From Pseudoalteromonas rubra (lineage in GTDB: Bacteria; Pseudomonadota; Gammaproteobacteria; Enterobacterales; Alteromonadaceae): DNA of 64,000 nucleotides. Under the pieces are notes generated by a model. It was given only the letters and a program-made list of their open reading frames with translations, did not search any database and was not told where the DNA came from. Position 1 is the first letter of the stretch; every line of letters starts with the position of its first letter. A program made the position numbers and the translations under genes. The stretch is taken from positions 1,240,001-1,304,000 of the forward strand of contig NZ_AHCD03000044.1 of the NCBI RefSeq assembly GCF_000238295.3, in the 5' to 3' direction. Shown here piece by piece: positions 54,086 through 62,932 of this stretch.

Positions 54086-54761
54086 TTTGCTTGCTCTGGA
54101 TGCTTCAACGGAAGCTCTGAGCCTGGCGTTGTCGTACAACGGCAACCTTTATCGCCACTTTGAAGAGTGCCCTCAGCAACATAGTCAGAAAATATTGCCG
54201 TTAGTCGAGCAACTGTTTACTGAAGCTGGTTGTCAGCTCAAAGATCTGGATGGCCTGGTGTTTGGCCGCGGACCGGGCAGTTTTACCGGGGTACGTATCG
54301 GCGTTGCTGTTGCCCAGGGGTTAGCTTATTCAGGAAATTTGCAACTGGCAGGTGTTTCAACGCTTCAGGCAATGGCACAACAGGCATTTGCGCAAACCCA
54401 GGCAAAGCAAGTTTTGGTCGCGATTGATGCGCGGATGGGTGAGGTTTATCTTTGTCATTATACCCGTTCAGATAATAATCAGGCGATTGCCTCCGGCGCA
54501 GAAAGTGTGATCAAACCTGAGTTAATTGAGGGTGATTTTAAAGGCGTACTTGCAGTCGGCACTGGCTGGCAGACGTATTCGGATGTTGCTCAAAAGCTGG
54601 GGCTCGAAGTACATAGCGATATTACGTTGCCGCATGCTGAATACATGTTAGCTACTGGCATTGCGCAGTTTGAAGCCGGAGAGGTTGTTAATGCTGCTGA
54701 CGCTCAGCCTCAGTATGTAAGAGATACTGTAACGTGGAAGAAGTTGCCCGGACGCGAGTAA
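54075..54761 (+). CDS. tsaB: tRNA threonylcarbamoyladenosine synthesis protein TsaB
   Basis: A partner of TsaD and TsaE in t6A37 tRNA modification. NLLALDASTEALSLALSYNG opens the ASKHA-type fold and VFGRGPGSFTGVRIGVAVAQ GLAYS is the family motif at about residue 62-85. The protein is 228 residues, as usual. The ATG at 54075 lies inside the end of yoaA, a coupled arrangement also seen in E. coli; the frame is open three codons earlier from a TTG. Confidence 0.95.
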   Translation: MKYNLLALDASTEALSLALSYNGNLYRHFEECPQQHSQKILPLVEQLFTEAGCQLKDLDGLVFGRGPGSFTGVRIGVAVAQGLAYSGNLQLAGVSTLQAMAQQAFAQTQAKQVLVAIDARMGEVYLCHYTRSDNNQAIASGAESVIKPELIEGDFKGVLAVGTGWQTYSDVAQKLGLEVHSDITLPHAEYMLATGIAQFEAGEVVNAADAQPQYVRDTVTWKKLPGRE

Positions 54762-54808
54762 CGGGCTAATCTTATACTGGTGCATTGGGTTTTTGGTGAT
54801 ATAGACTG

Positions 54809-55096
54809 ATGAAAATCAACCAGCTTGTTCAAAATCAGGATACTTATCAACTGAGACAGTCGGTTGTTAAACCTGCTGCGAGTGACACCCAAGCGCCAGT
54901 TCAGCAAGCTGCCAAACTAAAATACTCAGATGCCGGTGTCGCACTGGCACAGCAGTATTCTGATGATAAAAGAGATGTCATTTACGACCAGCCTAATTTT
55001 AAAACCAGTGTTGCTATCCAATCTTATAGTGCAATTCAAAATCAAGAACGGCGAAGCGAAGTTCAGTCACTACTAGGTGTCAGCATTTACGCCTGA
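54809..55096 (+). CDS. small protein of unknown function
   Basis: A 95-residue soluble protein beginning MKINQLVQNQDTYQLRQSVV and ending ERRSEVQSLLGVSIYA. It is rich in Gln, Ser and Ala, probably partly disordered in its first half, with a short helical C-terminus. There is no signal peptide or membrane helix. It lies 47 bases after tsaB and may share its transcript. I do not recognise a family. The regular spacing and clean start suggest a real gene. Confidence 0.6.
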   Translation: MKINQLVQNQDTYQLRQSVVKPAASDTQAPVQQAAKLKYSDAGVALAQQYSDDKRDVIYDQPNFKTSVAIQSYSAIQNQERRSEVQSLLGVSIYA

Positions 55097-55246
55097 CATT
55101 TTTTCTAATCGGTTTTAATCACCCTTTATCTTAATAAGCGTCTCCCAGAGCCTTGTCATTCGGCTTGAATATTTTTCAGCAAAAATTTAGTCAATTCATT
55201 TGTTTTAATCTGCTTTTGGAGTAATGTTAAAAGAAAATAACAATTT

Positions 55247-57304
55247 ATGGTCACGCGTTTGCTGAACAGATTTAACCAGTTTGCACTCAAGCTTTCTTCA
55301 AATACGGTTGTTTTGTCGTTGCGGGAAGGTTATATCGCGCTCATCCCATTTTTCATTGTTGCTTCAGTAATTACTCTCCTAAACCAGTGGCTTGGAGATG
55401 ATCTGAGCAAATTAAAGTATCAAGCGCTTGGTGACTTTAACACCTTAGTGTGGGGGATTTTCCCGTTACTTACCCTCATTTCTTTCAGTTACTATCTGTC
55501 AAAGAACCTTAAAATACACACCATTGCCGGGCCGGTCTTAGTGTTGGCTTGTTTCACTGCGACTACGGGTTACATTGAAATCAGCCAGGGAGCGCTGAAT
55601 ATAGTGCACCGTAATGGCATGCTATATTCTTTGCTTATGCCGGTCCTGTGTTGTTACCTGTTGGCTTACATTGAGCGGATCCGCTGGCTGAGATTGGTGG
55701 GCATTAGCTCGATTAGTCTGTTTTTGCGCAAACACCTTAATTTGATCATTCCTTATATTCTAGTCACCGCGATTATTTTGTTAGTTATCCCCCTATTCGA
55801 TCATTTCACCGGACAAATTCATAGCACTTTAAAACTCCTTAACCCCACCTGGAGTGTATTCGAGAAGATTTCGGCGCAGCTGATTTTTTCACATTTACTG
55901 TGGTTTATTGGTGTTCATGGCGATAACACGTACCACCTGTTGGTGTCGGGCGAGCTGACCGATTATCTGGTGTTACCTCAGCTTTCGAGCTATGACTTCT
56001 ACACTTGCTTCGTCATTATTGGCGGTACGGGCTGCATCTGGGGCCTGATCATCGCGTCTTTGTTACTCAAAAATGCACGTCATGAGCGAAGCATCGCAAT
56101 GATTGCATCGCCGCTTGCGTTGTTCAATATCAGTGAAGTGATGCTCTATGCGTTGCCTATAGTTTTCAACCCCTACCTGTTGATCCCATTTTTGCTGAGC
56201 CCTTTATTAAATGCACTCATCTCCTATGTATGTATTTCAACCGGCGTTATCACACTGGCACCAGCAATGGATATTCCCTGGTTCACGCCGGTGTTTATCA
56301 GTGGCTGGTTATTGACGCAAAGTATCAGTGGGGTTGTATTGCAAATCCTGTTAATTGCACTTAATGCAGCTTTGTATTACCCATTTTTAAAATTTAATCG
56401 GGATCACAATTTGTCCGGTAAGGCGTTGGATGTCTTACTTAAGCGATTTACGACTGGCAGATTGATAGAGGCAGGGGCGGAAAGCTTATACACTCGCTCT
56501 CAACGTGAAGAGCAAATCAATGTACATAGCTTGAAGGAAGTCACGGACGCACTTAATCGGGGTGAACTGATGTTGTTCTATCAGCCAAAAATAAACCCGT
56601 ACACGAAGGAAGTTGTTGGCTTTGAAGCCTTGTTGAGGTTAAAAGAGGCGGATGGACAGGTTCAGGGCCCCTGGTTCTTAGCAACGCTGGAGCAACACTC
56701 GTTGCTACATATCATAGATAACTTTGTCATCGATCAGCTTGAAGTAGACCTCGAGCAGTTTGCCAGAGCAGGCTTCAGGCCCAAAGTTAGTTTTAACATC
56801 TCACCGCAAAATCTGTTAACCGGCGGGTATAAACGCATCGTGAAGGCGTTTGCAGATTATCCCGGCCAGATTGAAGTCGAATTACTTGAATCCAGTTACA
56901 TCGAAGACTTTAATCGGACGGTTGATGTGGTTAACTTACTCCGTGAGCATCAGATAGCCTGTGCTATGGATGATTTTGGTACGGGCTACTCTTGCCTATC
57001 CGTTTTATCAAAACTCAATATAGATACCATTAAACTAGACCGAAGTTTGTTGCCCGAGAGCTATAACTGTAAGTCTGTATCTTTATATACCAATCTTTCA
57101 GAGATGATCGCTAAACTCGGTTTCCGATTGGTGGCAGAAGGCGTTGAGACAAAAGAAGAGGAAAATCTGGTTAAACAGTCCCAGGTGGACTGCGTGCAGG
57201 GGTTTTTATATTACAAAGCCATGCCTATAGAAGATGCTATGGGGTTGCTACAGACCCAGGCTAACAGTAATAAACATGAAACGGTCCGTGATCCCACAAC
57301 CTGA
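55247..57304 (+). CDS. PTS EIIC-like membrane domain fused to a c-di-GMP phosphodiesterase (EAL) domain
   Basis: A 685-residue membrane protein. Residues about 10-390 resemble the lactose/cellobiose-type EIIC sugar permease domain: LREGYIALIPFFIVASVITL, HLLWFIGVHGDNTYHLL (WFxGxHG) and AMDIPWFTPVFISGW. Residues about 440-680 are an EAL domain with all key elements: FEALLRLKEAD (E460), FNISPQNLL, ELLESSYIED, MDDFGTGYSCLSVLSKLNID with the paired Asp, TIKLDRSLL (Lys) and VAEGVETKEEE. It should hydrolyse c-di-GMP in response to something sensed or transported by the EIIC part. No EIIA or EIIB partner is next to it. It lies between a small gene and phoA and ends in a convergent hairpin. Confidence 0.9.
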   Translation: MVTRLLNRFNQFALKLSSNTVVLSLREGYIALIPFFIVASVITLLNQWLGDDLSKLKYQALGDFNTLVWGIFPLLTLISFSYYLSKNLKIHTIAGPVLVLACFTATTGYIEISQGALNIVHRNGMLYSLLMPVLCCYLLAYIERIRWLRLVGISSISLFLRKHLNLIIPYILVTAIILLVIPLFDHFTGQIHSTLKLLNPTWSVFEKISAQLIFSHLLWFIGVHGDNTYHLLVSGELTDYLVLPQLSSYDFYTCFVIIGGTGCIWGLIIASLLLKNARHERSIAMIASPLALFNISEVMLYALPIVFNPYLLIPFLLSPLLNALISYVCISTGVITLAPAMDIPWFTPVFISGWLLTQSISGVVLQILLIALNAALYYPFLKFNRDHNLSGKALDVLLKRFTTGRLIEAGAESLYTRSQREEQINVHSLKEVTDALNRGELMLFYQPKINPYTKEVVGFEALLRLKEADGQVQGPWFLATLEQHSLLHIIDNFVIDQLEVDLEQFARAGFRPKVSFNISPQNLLTGGYKRIVKAFADYPGQIEVELLESSYIEDFNRTVDVVNLLREHQIACAMDDFGTGYSCLSVLSKLNIDTIKLDRSLLPESYNCKSVSLYTNLSEMIAKLGFRLVAEGVETKEEENLVKQSQVDCVQGFLYYKAMPIEDAMGLLQTQANSNKHETVRDPTT

Positions 57305-57308
57305 GTAA

Positions 57309-57331
57309 GCGGATCAGCTGTGCTGATCCGC
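57309..57331. terminator. convergent hairpin between the EIIC-EAL gene and phoA
   Basis: GCGGATCAGC at 57309-57318 and GCTGATCCGC at 57322-57331 form a perfect ten-base-pair stem with a TGT loop, between converging genes. The following T tract is weak on both sides, so it may act with another factor. Confidence 0.65.
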
Positions 57332-57346
57332 CTGGTTGTATGCTGG

Positions 57347-58648
57347 TTATTTCTCTATGTAAGAGATCAGCTTATCGGCAATTTGCGTGTTGTTTAGAGA
57401 GCCAATGAACGCATCACGTCCTTCACCATAGGCAAATACCTGTACATCGATTGCAGTGTGCCCTTTGGTTGTCCAGCCCGTATAGCTGGCATCATTGATG
57501 ATTTTATTCGCTGCTTTATATAAGGCCTCTTTTGAGTCCTTTTGTGCATTGATAAGCGCCTTCTTGGTGTCTTCGTCAAAGGGTAAACCGGTCAGTTGAG
57601 TCCAGGTCTTGGCCATTTGCTTAGGCTTTGCCTCTGAAAGCGTATTGGTAAGCTCCTTCACTGAGGCTTTCGCTTTTGCAACAACATCTGTCTTCCATTG
57701 ATATACGCCATTGCTCCCCAGAGTAAGGCCGCCGGTAGAGTGATCAGCAGTAACAACCAATACTGTGTCCGGGTTTTTGTCGATATAGGCCTTAGCGGCG
57801 GTGATTGCGCCAGCGAAATCGTCCATTTCTTTCATCGCACAAGCGATGTCGTTTGCATGTCCGCACCAGTCGATCTGGCTGCCTTCAATCATGACAAAGA
57901 AGCCTTTTTCGTTGTGATTGTCTAACAAACCCAGTGCTTTATTTGTCATACTAGTCAGTCGCTTAGGCTCTTTACTGTCTATTGCATGCGGAAAAGCAAC
58001 TTCTGCGAATAAGCCCAGCGCAGGAAGGCGGCTGAGTGAATCTAGCTTGTCAAATGCGTCTGCATACTGGTAACCGGCTTCTTTAAACTCATTGACCAGG
58101 TTTCTGTCATCACGAATAAAGTACTTGGTACCGCCACCTAGCAGTAAATCAACAGGGAGTTTACCGGCAATCTTGTTGTCGATGTAATCGTCGGCAATTT
58201 CGTCATAGTTACGTCTGGATTCATTGTGTGCTGCGAAACTGGCAGGTGTGGCGTGGTTTATCTGGGATGTGGCCACGAGTGCTGTTGTCATTCCTTGCTC
58301 TTTGGCAATTTCCAGCATTGTTTTGAGAGATTGTTTATGTGTATCTACCGCAATTGCTCCATTGTAGCTTTTTGCTGCTGTGCTGAGTGCTGTTGCCCCA
58401 GCGGCACTGTCTGTGACTACGGTGTCGTCGTCTGGATAGGTATGCGCCATACCCACCAGGATGGAGTCGAACACAGTAGGCTCAACGACTTTGGTTGCTT
58501 TATCGTCTTGCATGTAACGATAGGCTGTAGTGAAGGCTGGCCCCATACCATCTCCAATCATATAGATGATATTTTTAGGTGCAGCAAATACTGAGTTTGA
58601 CAAGGTGCAGCCCAGAGCAAACGCCAGAGCGCTAATTTTGCGTGTCAT
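57347..58648 (-). CDS. phoA: alkaline phosphatase
   Basis: A periplasmic zinc/magnesium phosphomonoesterase that frees phosphate from organic esters. MTRKISALAFALGCTLSNSV is the start of a signal peptide, cleaved near residue 22. The metal-binding IGDGMG (D33) and the nucleophile S81 in VTDSAAGATALS are present, followed by GSQIDWCGHANDIACAMKEM with a metal-ligand region and VVTADHSTGGL with further ligands. The 433 residues are slightly shorter than E. coli PhoA (471). The ATG follows AAGGATCATCT. No Pho box is visible upstream, so phosphate control cannot be asserted from the sequence. Confidence 0.92.
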   Translation of the reverse strand: MTRKISALAFALGCTLSNSVFAAPKNIIYMIGDGMGPAFTTAYRYMQDDKATKVVEPTVFDSILVGMAHTYPDDDTVVTDSAAGATALSTAAKSYNGAIAVDTHKQSLKTMLEIAKEQGMTTALVATSQINHATPASFAAHNESRRNYDEIADDYIDNKIAGKLPVDLLLGGGTKYFIRDDRNLVNEFKEAGYQYADAFDKLDSLSRLPALGLFAEVAFPHAIDSKEPKRLTSMTNKALGLLDNHNEKGFFVMIEGSQIDWCGHANDIACAMKEMDDFAGAITAAKAYIDKNPDTVLVVTADHSTGGLTLGSNGVYQWKTDVVAKAKASVKELTNTLSEAKPKQMAKTWTQLTGLPFDEDTKKALINAQKDSKEALYKAANKIINDASYTGWTTKGHTAIDVQVFAYGEGRDAFIGSLNNTQIADKLISYIEK

Positions 58649-58785
58649 AGATGATCCTTAATGTTCCCGTGTTTTTGTTCGCTTTAATAAAGAGCTAACC
58701 ATTTTCAGAACAATGATTAGTACTTTGCACGCGAGCTATAATGCGTAGAATATTAATGTAATACGTTCAATAAGAATATGAATTT

Positions 58786-59670
58786 ATGTTGATTACTGAT
58801 AAAAACAAGATAAAACAAGGGTGCGTGAGCGGATTTGCCTACCAGGAAATGGGAGAGGGGGCGCAGGTTGTCCTGATGCTGCATGGCTGGCAGGATAACA
58901 GCAACAGCTTTTTACCTTTATTACATAACCTACCAGATGATGTGCTTGAGGCGTTCAAGTTTATCGCGTTGGATTTCCCAGGCCATGGCAACTCGGACTG
59001 GCGAAGTGCCGATGCGCAATACTATTTTGTAGAATATGTTTATGATGTTCTGACTTTTCTCCGTGCTAAACATATTGCACGTTGCCATATCGTCGGGCAT
59101 TCGATGGGTGCTTTGGTTGGTGGTTTGTTCACCAGCCTCTATGCTGAAAAAGTAAATACACTGACACTGATAGATGGTATTGGGCTATTATATCAAAGTG
59201 ATAAGAATGCTAAGCAGCAGTTGCTTGATGCATTTGCTGCACGGCAGCTAGTTGAGCAAGCTAACGAGACAAGTTTGCGCCTGTTTGCCGACAAACAGGC
59301 TATCATCAAAGCACGACTGAAAGTTAGCGATTTCAATGAAGAAATAGCTGCTATATTAATGGAGCGAAACATCGAAGAGCTTGATGAGGGCGCGCGTCTA
59401 ACCACGGACCCCAAATTGAAGCTACCTTCTACGACGCGTTTTTCACGTGCTCAGGCGCTATCGTTGTTGCAAGGTGTTAAAACGCCCGCTTTGGCAATTA
59501 TGGGCGAGTCTGGGTACGCACAAATGAAACATAGCTTAGGGCAGTTTTCTGAATGCTTTGAAGCGCTTACATGTATAGAGGTTGCAGGTGGACACCACTG
59601 CCACATGGAAAATCCGGAACAAGTGTTAGAGCAGGTTTTAACACATATAAAACATCCCGGCGTTTCCTGA
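58786..59670 (+). CDS. alpha/beta hydrolase
   Basis: A 294-residue cytoplasmic alpha/beta-fold hydrolase. VVLMLHGWQDNSNSF supplies the oxyanion-hole segment, IVGHSMGALVGGL the nucleophile S106, and GGHHCHMENPEQVLEQV the catalytic His near residue 274; the acid is probably the Asp/Glu in the ALAIMGESGYAQ region. The substrate is unknown. It is encoded upstream of fadD with a 122-base gap, so a link to fatty-acid or ester metabolism is possible but inferred. Translation begins at an ATG with no strong site. Confidence 0.82.
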   Translation: MLITDKNKIKQGCVSGFAYQEMGEGAQVVLMLHGWQDNSNSFLPLLHNLPDDVLEAFKFIALDFPGHGNSDWRSADAQYYFVEYVYDVLTFLRAKHIARCHIVGHSMGALVGGLFTSLYAEKVNTLTLIDGIGLLYQSDKNAKQQLLDAFAARQLVEQANETSLRLFADKQAIIKARLKVSDFNEEIAAILMERNIEELDEGARLTTDPKLKLPSTTRFSRAQALSLLQGVKTPALAIMGESGYAQMKHSLGQFSECFEALTCIEVAGGHHCHMENPEQVLEQVLTHIKHPGVS

Positions 59671-59792
59671 TTGTATAATTGTGTCAAATGTGGGACTATC
59701 TCAGCTTTAGAGTATTTACTCAATTGTTTGTGTGCCTTAATTGTATTAAGGTAAGACCAATATAAAAAATAACGAGAACACAGGAGCTTAGA

Positions 59793-61442
59793 GTGGAAAA
59801 AATCTGGTTAAAGCGCTACCCAGAAGGGGTGCCGGAAACAATCGACCCAGAACACTACAACTCGCTGCTTGAACTATTCGACAAAAGTTTTAGAGAGTTT
59901 GCCCAGTTACCAGCTTACAGTAACATGGGCAAAACAATGACTTACCAACAAGTTGATGAGGCTACCAAGGCAGTTGCCAGTTATATTCAAAATACCCTTA
60001 AATTAGGTAAAGGGGATAAAGTAGCAGTGATGATGCCAAACCTGCTGCAAACACCCATCACCATTTTAGGCGTGTTGCGAGCAGGATGTACGGTGGTCAA
60101 TGTAAACCCCTTGTACACAGTGCGAGAGCTTGAGCATCAGCTTAATGACTCAGAAACAAAAGCAATCTTCATATTGGCAAACTTTGCACATACACTCGAA
60201 AAGGCACTACCAACGACGGGCGTTAAACACATAGTTGTGACACAAATTGGCGACATGCTAGGTGGTATCAAAAAGCATTTAGTCAATTTTGTGGTTAAAA
60301 AGTTTAAGAAAATGGTGCCTGATTACGACTTGCCTGATGTAAAGCCTTTTGCCCAGGCGATAAGCGCCGATCCCAGCCAATATAAAGTACCTGAGGTGGC
60401 ACTGACAGATCTGGCATTTCTTCAGTATACAGGTGGTACGACCGGTGTTTCCAAAGGTGCAATGCTGACTCATGGTAATATGGTTGCGAATTTGGAGCAG
60501 GTTTCTGGTTGTCTTGATAAAGTACTAGATAAGGGTCGCGAAGTGGTCGTTACTGCGCTACCGCTTTATCATATTTTCGCACTGACAGCGAACTGCCTTA
60601 CCTTCATGAAGTACGGTGGCCACAACCTATTGATCACCAACCCAAGGGATATGCCGGGTTTTGTTAAAGAGCTATCAAAATACCCCTTCACCGTCATGAC
60701 TGGTGTAAATACTTTGTTTAACGGCTTACTTAACACGCCAGGGTTTTCCGACCTGGACTTTTCAACACTGAAGGTGTCGCTTGGTGGTGGTATGGCTGTA
60801 CAGCGACCAGTTGCTGAGCGGTGGCAAAATGTGACAAAGAGCAAGCTGATGGAAGGCTATGGCCTGACAGAGTGCGCGCCTTTGGTCACAATTTGCCCAT
60901 GGGACATTGATGGTTATAACGGTTCAATCGGATTACCGGCACCCAGTACGGATCTGAAAATCATTAATGATCAGGGTGAAGAGATGCCGCTGGGCGAGCC
61001 TGGCGAGCTTTGTGTTAAAGGTCCTCAAGTCATGGCTGGCTACTATAATCGTCCGGATGCAACTGCTGAATGTTTGCAGGATGGCTGGTTCGCAACGGGT
61101 GATATTGCTATTTACGATGAAGAAGGGTTCTTTTACATCGTAGATCGTAAAAAAGACATGATTTTGGTCTCTGGTTTTAATGTGTTTCCTAATGAGATTG
61201 AAGAAGTCGTTGCAATGCACGAGGGTGTGTTGGAAGTAGCTGCTGTCGGTGTACCGCACGAAGTCAGTGGCGAACAGGTTAAAGTTTTTGTTGTGAGAAA
61301 GGATCCATCTTTGACAGAAAAAGATATAATAAGTCATTGTCGCGACAAGCTAACCAATTATAAAGTCCCTAAATTGGTCGAATTCAGAGATGAATTACCT
61401 AAGACCAATGTCGGCAAAATATTGCGTAGGGCATTAAAGTAA
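59793..61442 (+). CDS. fadD: long-chain-fatty-acid-CoA ligase
   Basis: An AMP-forming acyl-CoA synthetase that activates fatty acids for degradation or phospholipid synthesis at the inner membrane. The adenylate motif LQYTGGTTGVSKGAMLTH (about 210), MEGYGLTECAPLVTICPW (about 355) and GWFATGDIAIYDEEGFFYIV with DRKKDMILVSGFNVFPNEIE (about 430-465) are the ANL-family signatures, and the final Lys is in TNVGKILRRALK. The 549 residues are close to E. coli FadD (561), and the gene precedes rnd as in E. coli. It starts with a GTG after AGGAGC. A terminator separates it from rnd. Confidence 0.95.
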   Translation: MEKIWLKRYPEGVPETIDPEHYNSLLELFDKSFREFAQLPAYSNMGKTMTYQQVDEATKAVASYIQNTLKLGKGDKVAVMMPNLLQTPITILGVLRAGCTVVNVNPLYTVRELEHQLNDSETKAIFILANFAHTLEKALPTTGVKHIVVTQIGDMLGGIKKHLVNFVVKKFKKMVPDYDLPDVKPFAQAISADPSQYKVPEVALTDLAFLQYTGGTTGVSKGAMLTHGNMVANLEQVSGCLDKVLDKGREVVVTALPLYHIFALTANCLTFMKYGGHNLLITNPRDMPGFVKELSKYPFTVMTGVNTLFNGLLNTPGFSDLDFSTLKVSLGGGMAVQRPVAERWQNVTKSKLMEGYGLTECAPLVTICPWDIDGYNGSIGLPAPSTDLKIINDQGEEMPLGEPGELCVKGPQVMAGYYNRPDATAECLQDGWFATGDIAIYDEEGFFYIVDRKKDMILVSGFNVFPNEIEEVVAMHEGVLEVAAVGVPHEVSGEQVKVFVVRKDPSLTEKDIISHCRDKLTNYKVPKLVEFRDELPKTNVGKILRRALK

Positions 61443-61446
61443 AGAG

Positions 61447-61469
61447 AAACCGGCGAAAGCCGGTTTTTT
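61447..61469 (+). terminator. terminator between fadD and rnd
   Basis: AAACCGGC at 61447-61454 pairs with GCCGGTTT at 61459-61466 around a GAAA tetraloop, followed by more T (to 61469). It is a good rho-independent terminator, so rnd may use its own promoter or read-through. Confidence 0.85.
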
Positions 61470-61482
61470 ATAGGGAGTAAAT

Positions 61483-62616
61483 GTGCAGTATCAATTTATC
61501 CAACACCAAACTGAGCTTGATGCTTTTACAGCGAAACTGGCAGATAGCGATGTGCTTGCGATAGACACAGAGTTTATGCGCCGCAGAACTTTGTATCCAG
61601 AAATCGCGTTGATCCAGGTTTATAACGGTGAGCATCTGGCCCTGATAGATCCATTAAGTGAGCTCGATTTTTCAGGGTTATGGCATTTACTTCGGGATGA
61701 GCAAATCGTAAAAGTACTTCACTCTCCCTCTGAAGATATCGAGGTATTCCAGAAATTTGCAGGATTTGTACCTGCACCATTGTTTGATACGCAGTTTGCG
61801 TTGCAGTTGCTTGGAGAGGGTAATTGCGTCGGATTCGCCAATATGGTGAAAATGATGCTGGATGTTGAGCTTGATAAGAGTATGTCCAGAACTGACTGGC
61901 TCAAACGTCCATTACAGGCAAGCCAGCTTGAGTATGCTGCGGCGGATGTATTTTATCTGCTCCCTTGCTATGAAAGTCTCAGCAAAAAGATCGCAGAGAA
62001 AGGCTTGTCGGATATCGTGATCTCAGAATCTCAATTGATAGCGCAAAAACGTGCTTTCAGAACGCCGGACGCTTATTTATATCTGAGTGTTAAAAATGTC
62101 TGGCAATTAAAACCTCGGGATTTGGCTGTATTACGTGAGCTTGCGAGTTGGAGACAAAGTAAGGCGGAAAAGAAAAACCTGGCACTTAATTTTGTACTCA
62201 AAGAACAAAACATGGTTGAAATTGCAAAACGTCGGCCAAGTTCGCTGAACAGCCTTCGTAATGTGCCTGGCGTGGAACAAATGGAAGTGAACCGCTCTGG
62301 TAAGGAAATTCTGGCATGTATTGAAGCTGGGAAAGCTGTACCAGAGGCTGAGTTACCGAAACGAGTGCAACGATTGATTGATTTCCCTGGTTATAAAGGG
62401 GCTGCTAAAGAAATAAAACAATCGATAGCAGAAGTTGCTAAACAACAGGGTATCCCGCTGGATGTATTTGCTTCTAAGAAGCAAATTAATCAGGTGATAG
62501 GGTGGAACTGGAAACTAGATGATGCGCAAAGAAATAAGTTTATGAAGCCAGATTTGTTTTTGGGCTGGCGTCATAGTCAGTTGAAAGGTGCACTTTCTAA
62601 ATGGCTGGTTGAGTAG
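61483..62616 (+). CDS. rnd: ribonuclease D
   Basis: A DEDD-family 3'-5' exoribonuclease acting in tRNA 3' maturation. VLAIDTEFMRRRTLYPEIAL holds ExoI with the first Asp and Glu, VKVLHSPSEDIEVF ExoII, and LEYAAADVFYLLPCYE ExoIII with the last Asp. An HRDC domain follows at about 210-290 (LRELASWRQSKAEKKNLALN). The 377 residues match E. coli RNase D. The start is a GTG with AGGGAG upstream (61473-61478). Confidence 0.95.
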   Translation: MQYQFIQHQTELDAFTAKLADSDVLAIDTEFMRRRTLYPEIALIQVYNGEHLALIDPLSELDFSGLWHLLRDEQIVKVLHSPSEDIEVFQKFAGFVPAPLFDTQFALQLLGEGNCVGFANMVKMMLDVELDKSMSRTDWLKRPLQASQLEYAAADVFYLLPCYESLSKKIAEKGLSDIVISESQLIAQKRAFRTPDAYLYLSVKNVWQLKPRDLAVLRELASWRQSKAEKKNLALNFVLKEQNMVEIAKRRPSSLNSLRNVPGVEQMEVNRSGKEILACIEAGKAVPEAELPKRVQRLIDFPGYKGAAKEIKQSIAEVAKQQGIPLDVFASKKQINQVIGWNWKLDDAQRNKFMKPDLFLGWRHSQLKGALSKWLVE

Positions 62617-62625
62617 AGTTTTATG

Positions 62626-62662
62626 AAACAAAAACGCCGCACATTGTGCGGCGTTTTTGTTT
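62626..62662. terminator. bidirectional terminator between rnd and minE
   Basis: A 17-base perfect inverted repeat: AAACAAAAACGCCGCAC at 62626-62642 and its complement at 62646-62662, around ATT. The GC-rich core is flanked by A-rich and T-rich arms, so it can end both converging transcripts. Confidence 0.93.
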
Positions 62663-62667
62663 GCGTG

Positions 62668-62931
62668 TTACTTTTGTTCGTCATCCGGAAGCGTTACATT
62701 CAGCTCCAGTACGGCTAAATCGTCTTCGTTTTGTTCAAATTGAACATTGACTGCGTCCGAGTCAACTTTGACATACTTACGGATAACTTCGAGGATGTCT
62801 TGCTTTAACTGAGGCAGATAATCGGGGGTGCCACGCTTGGAGCGTTCATGGGCAACGATTATTTGTAGCCGCTCTTTAGCCAGCGAAGCGCTGGACTTTT
62901 TCTCGGATCGAAAATAATCAAGTAAAGACAC
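62668..62931 (-). CDS. minE: cell division topological specificity factor MinE
   Basis: Activates MinD ATPase and restricts MinCD to the poles. The product starts (M)SLLDYFRSEKKSSASLAKE, the membrane-binding and anti-MinCD part, and continues RLQIIVAHERSKRGTPDYLP. The GTG at 62931 is preferred over a TTG at 62943 because GGAGG (62941-62937) sits five bases before it and because it gives the family N-terminus. It begins one base after the minD stop. Length is 87 residues. Confidence 0.95.
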   Translation of the reverse strand: MSLLDYFRSEKKSSASLAKERLQIIVAHERSKRGTPDYLPQLKQDILEVIRKYVKVDSDAVNVQFEQNEDDLAVLELNVTLPDDEQK

Positions 62932-62932
62932 A

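Noticed and set aside
58649..58785. Possible Pho box upstream of phoA
   Set aside because: No repeat resembling CTGTCATA was found in the gap, so phosphate regulation is not claimed.
59671..59792. Possible FadR-like site upstream of fadD
   Set aside because: The segment AAGGTAAGACCAAT resembles only half of the palindrome; the symmetrical partner is missing.
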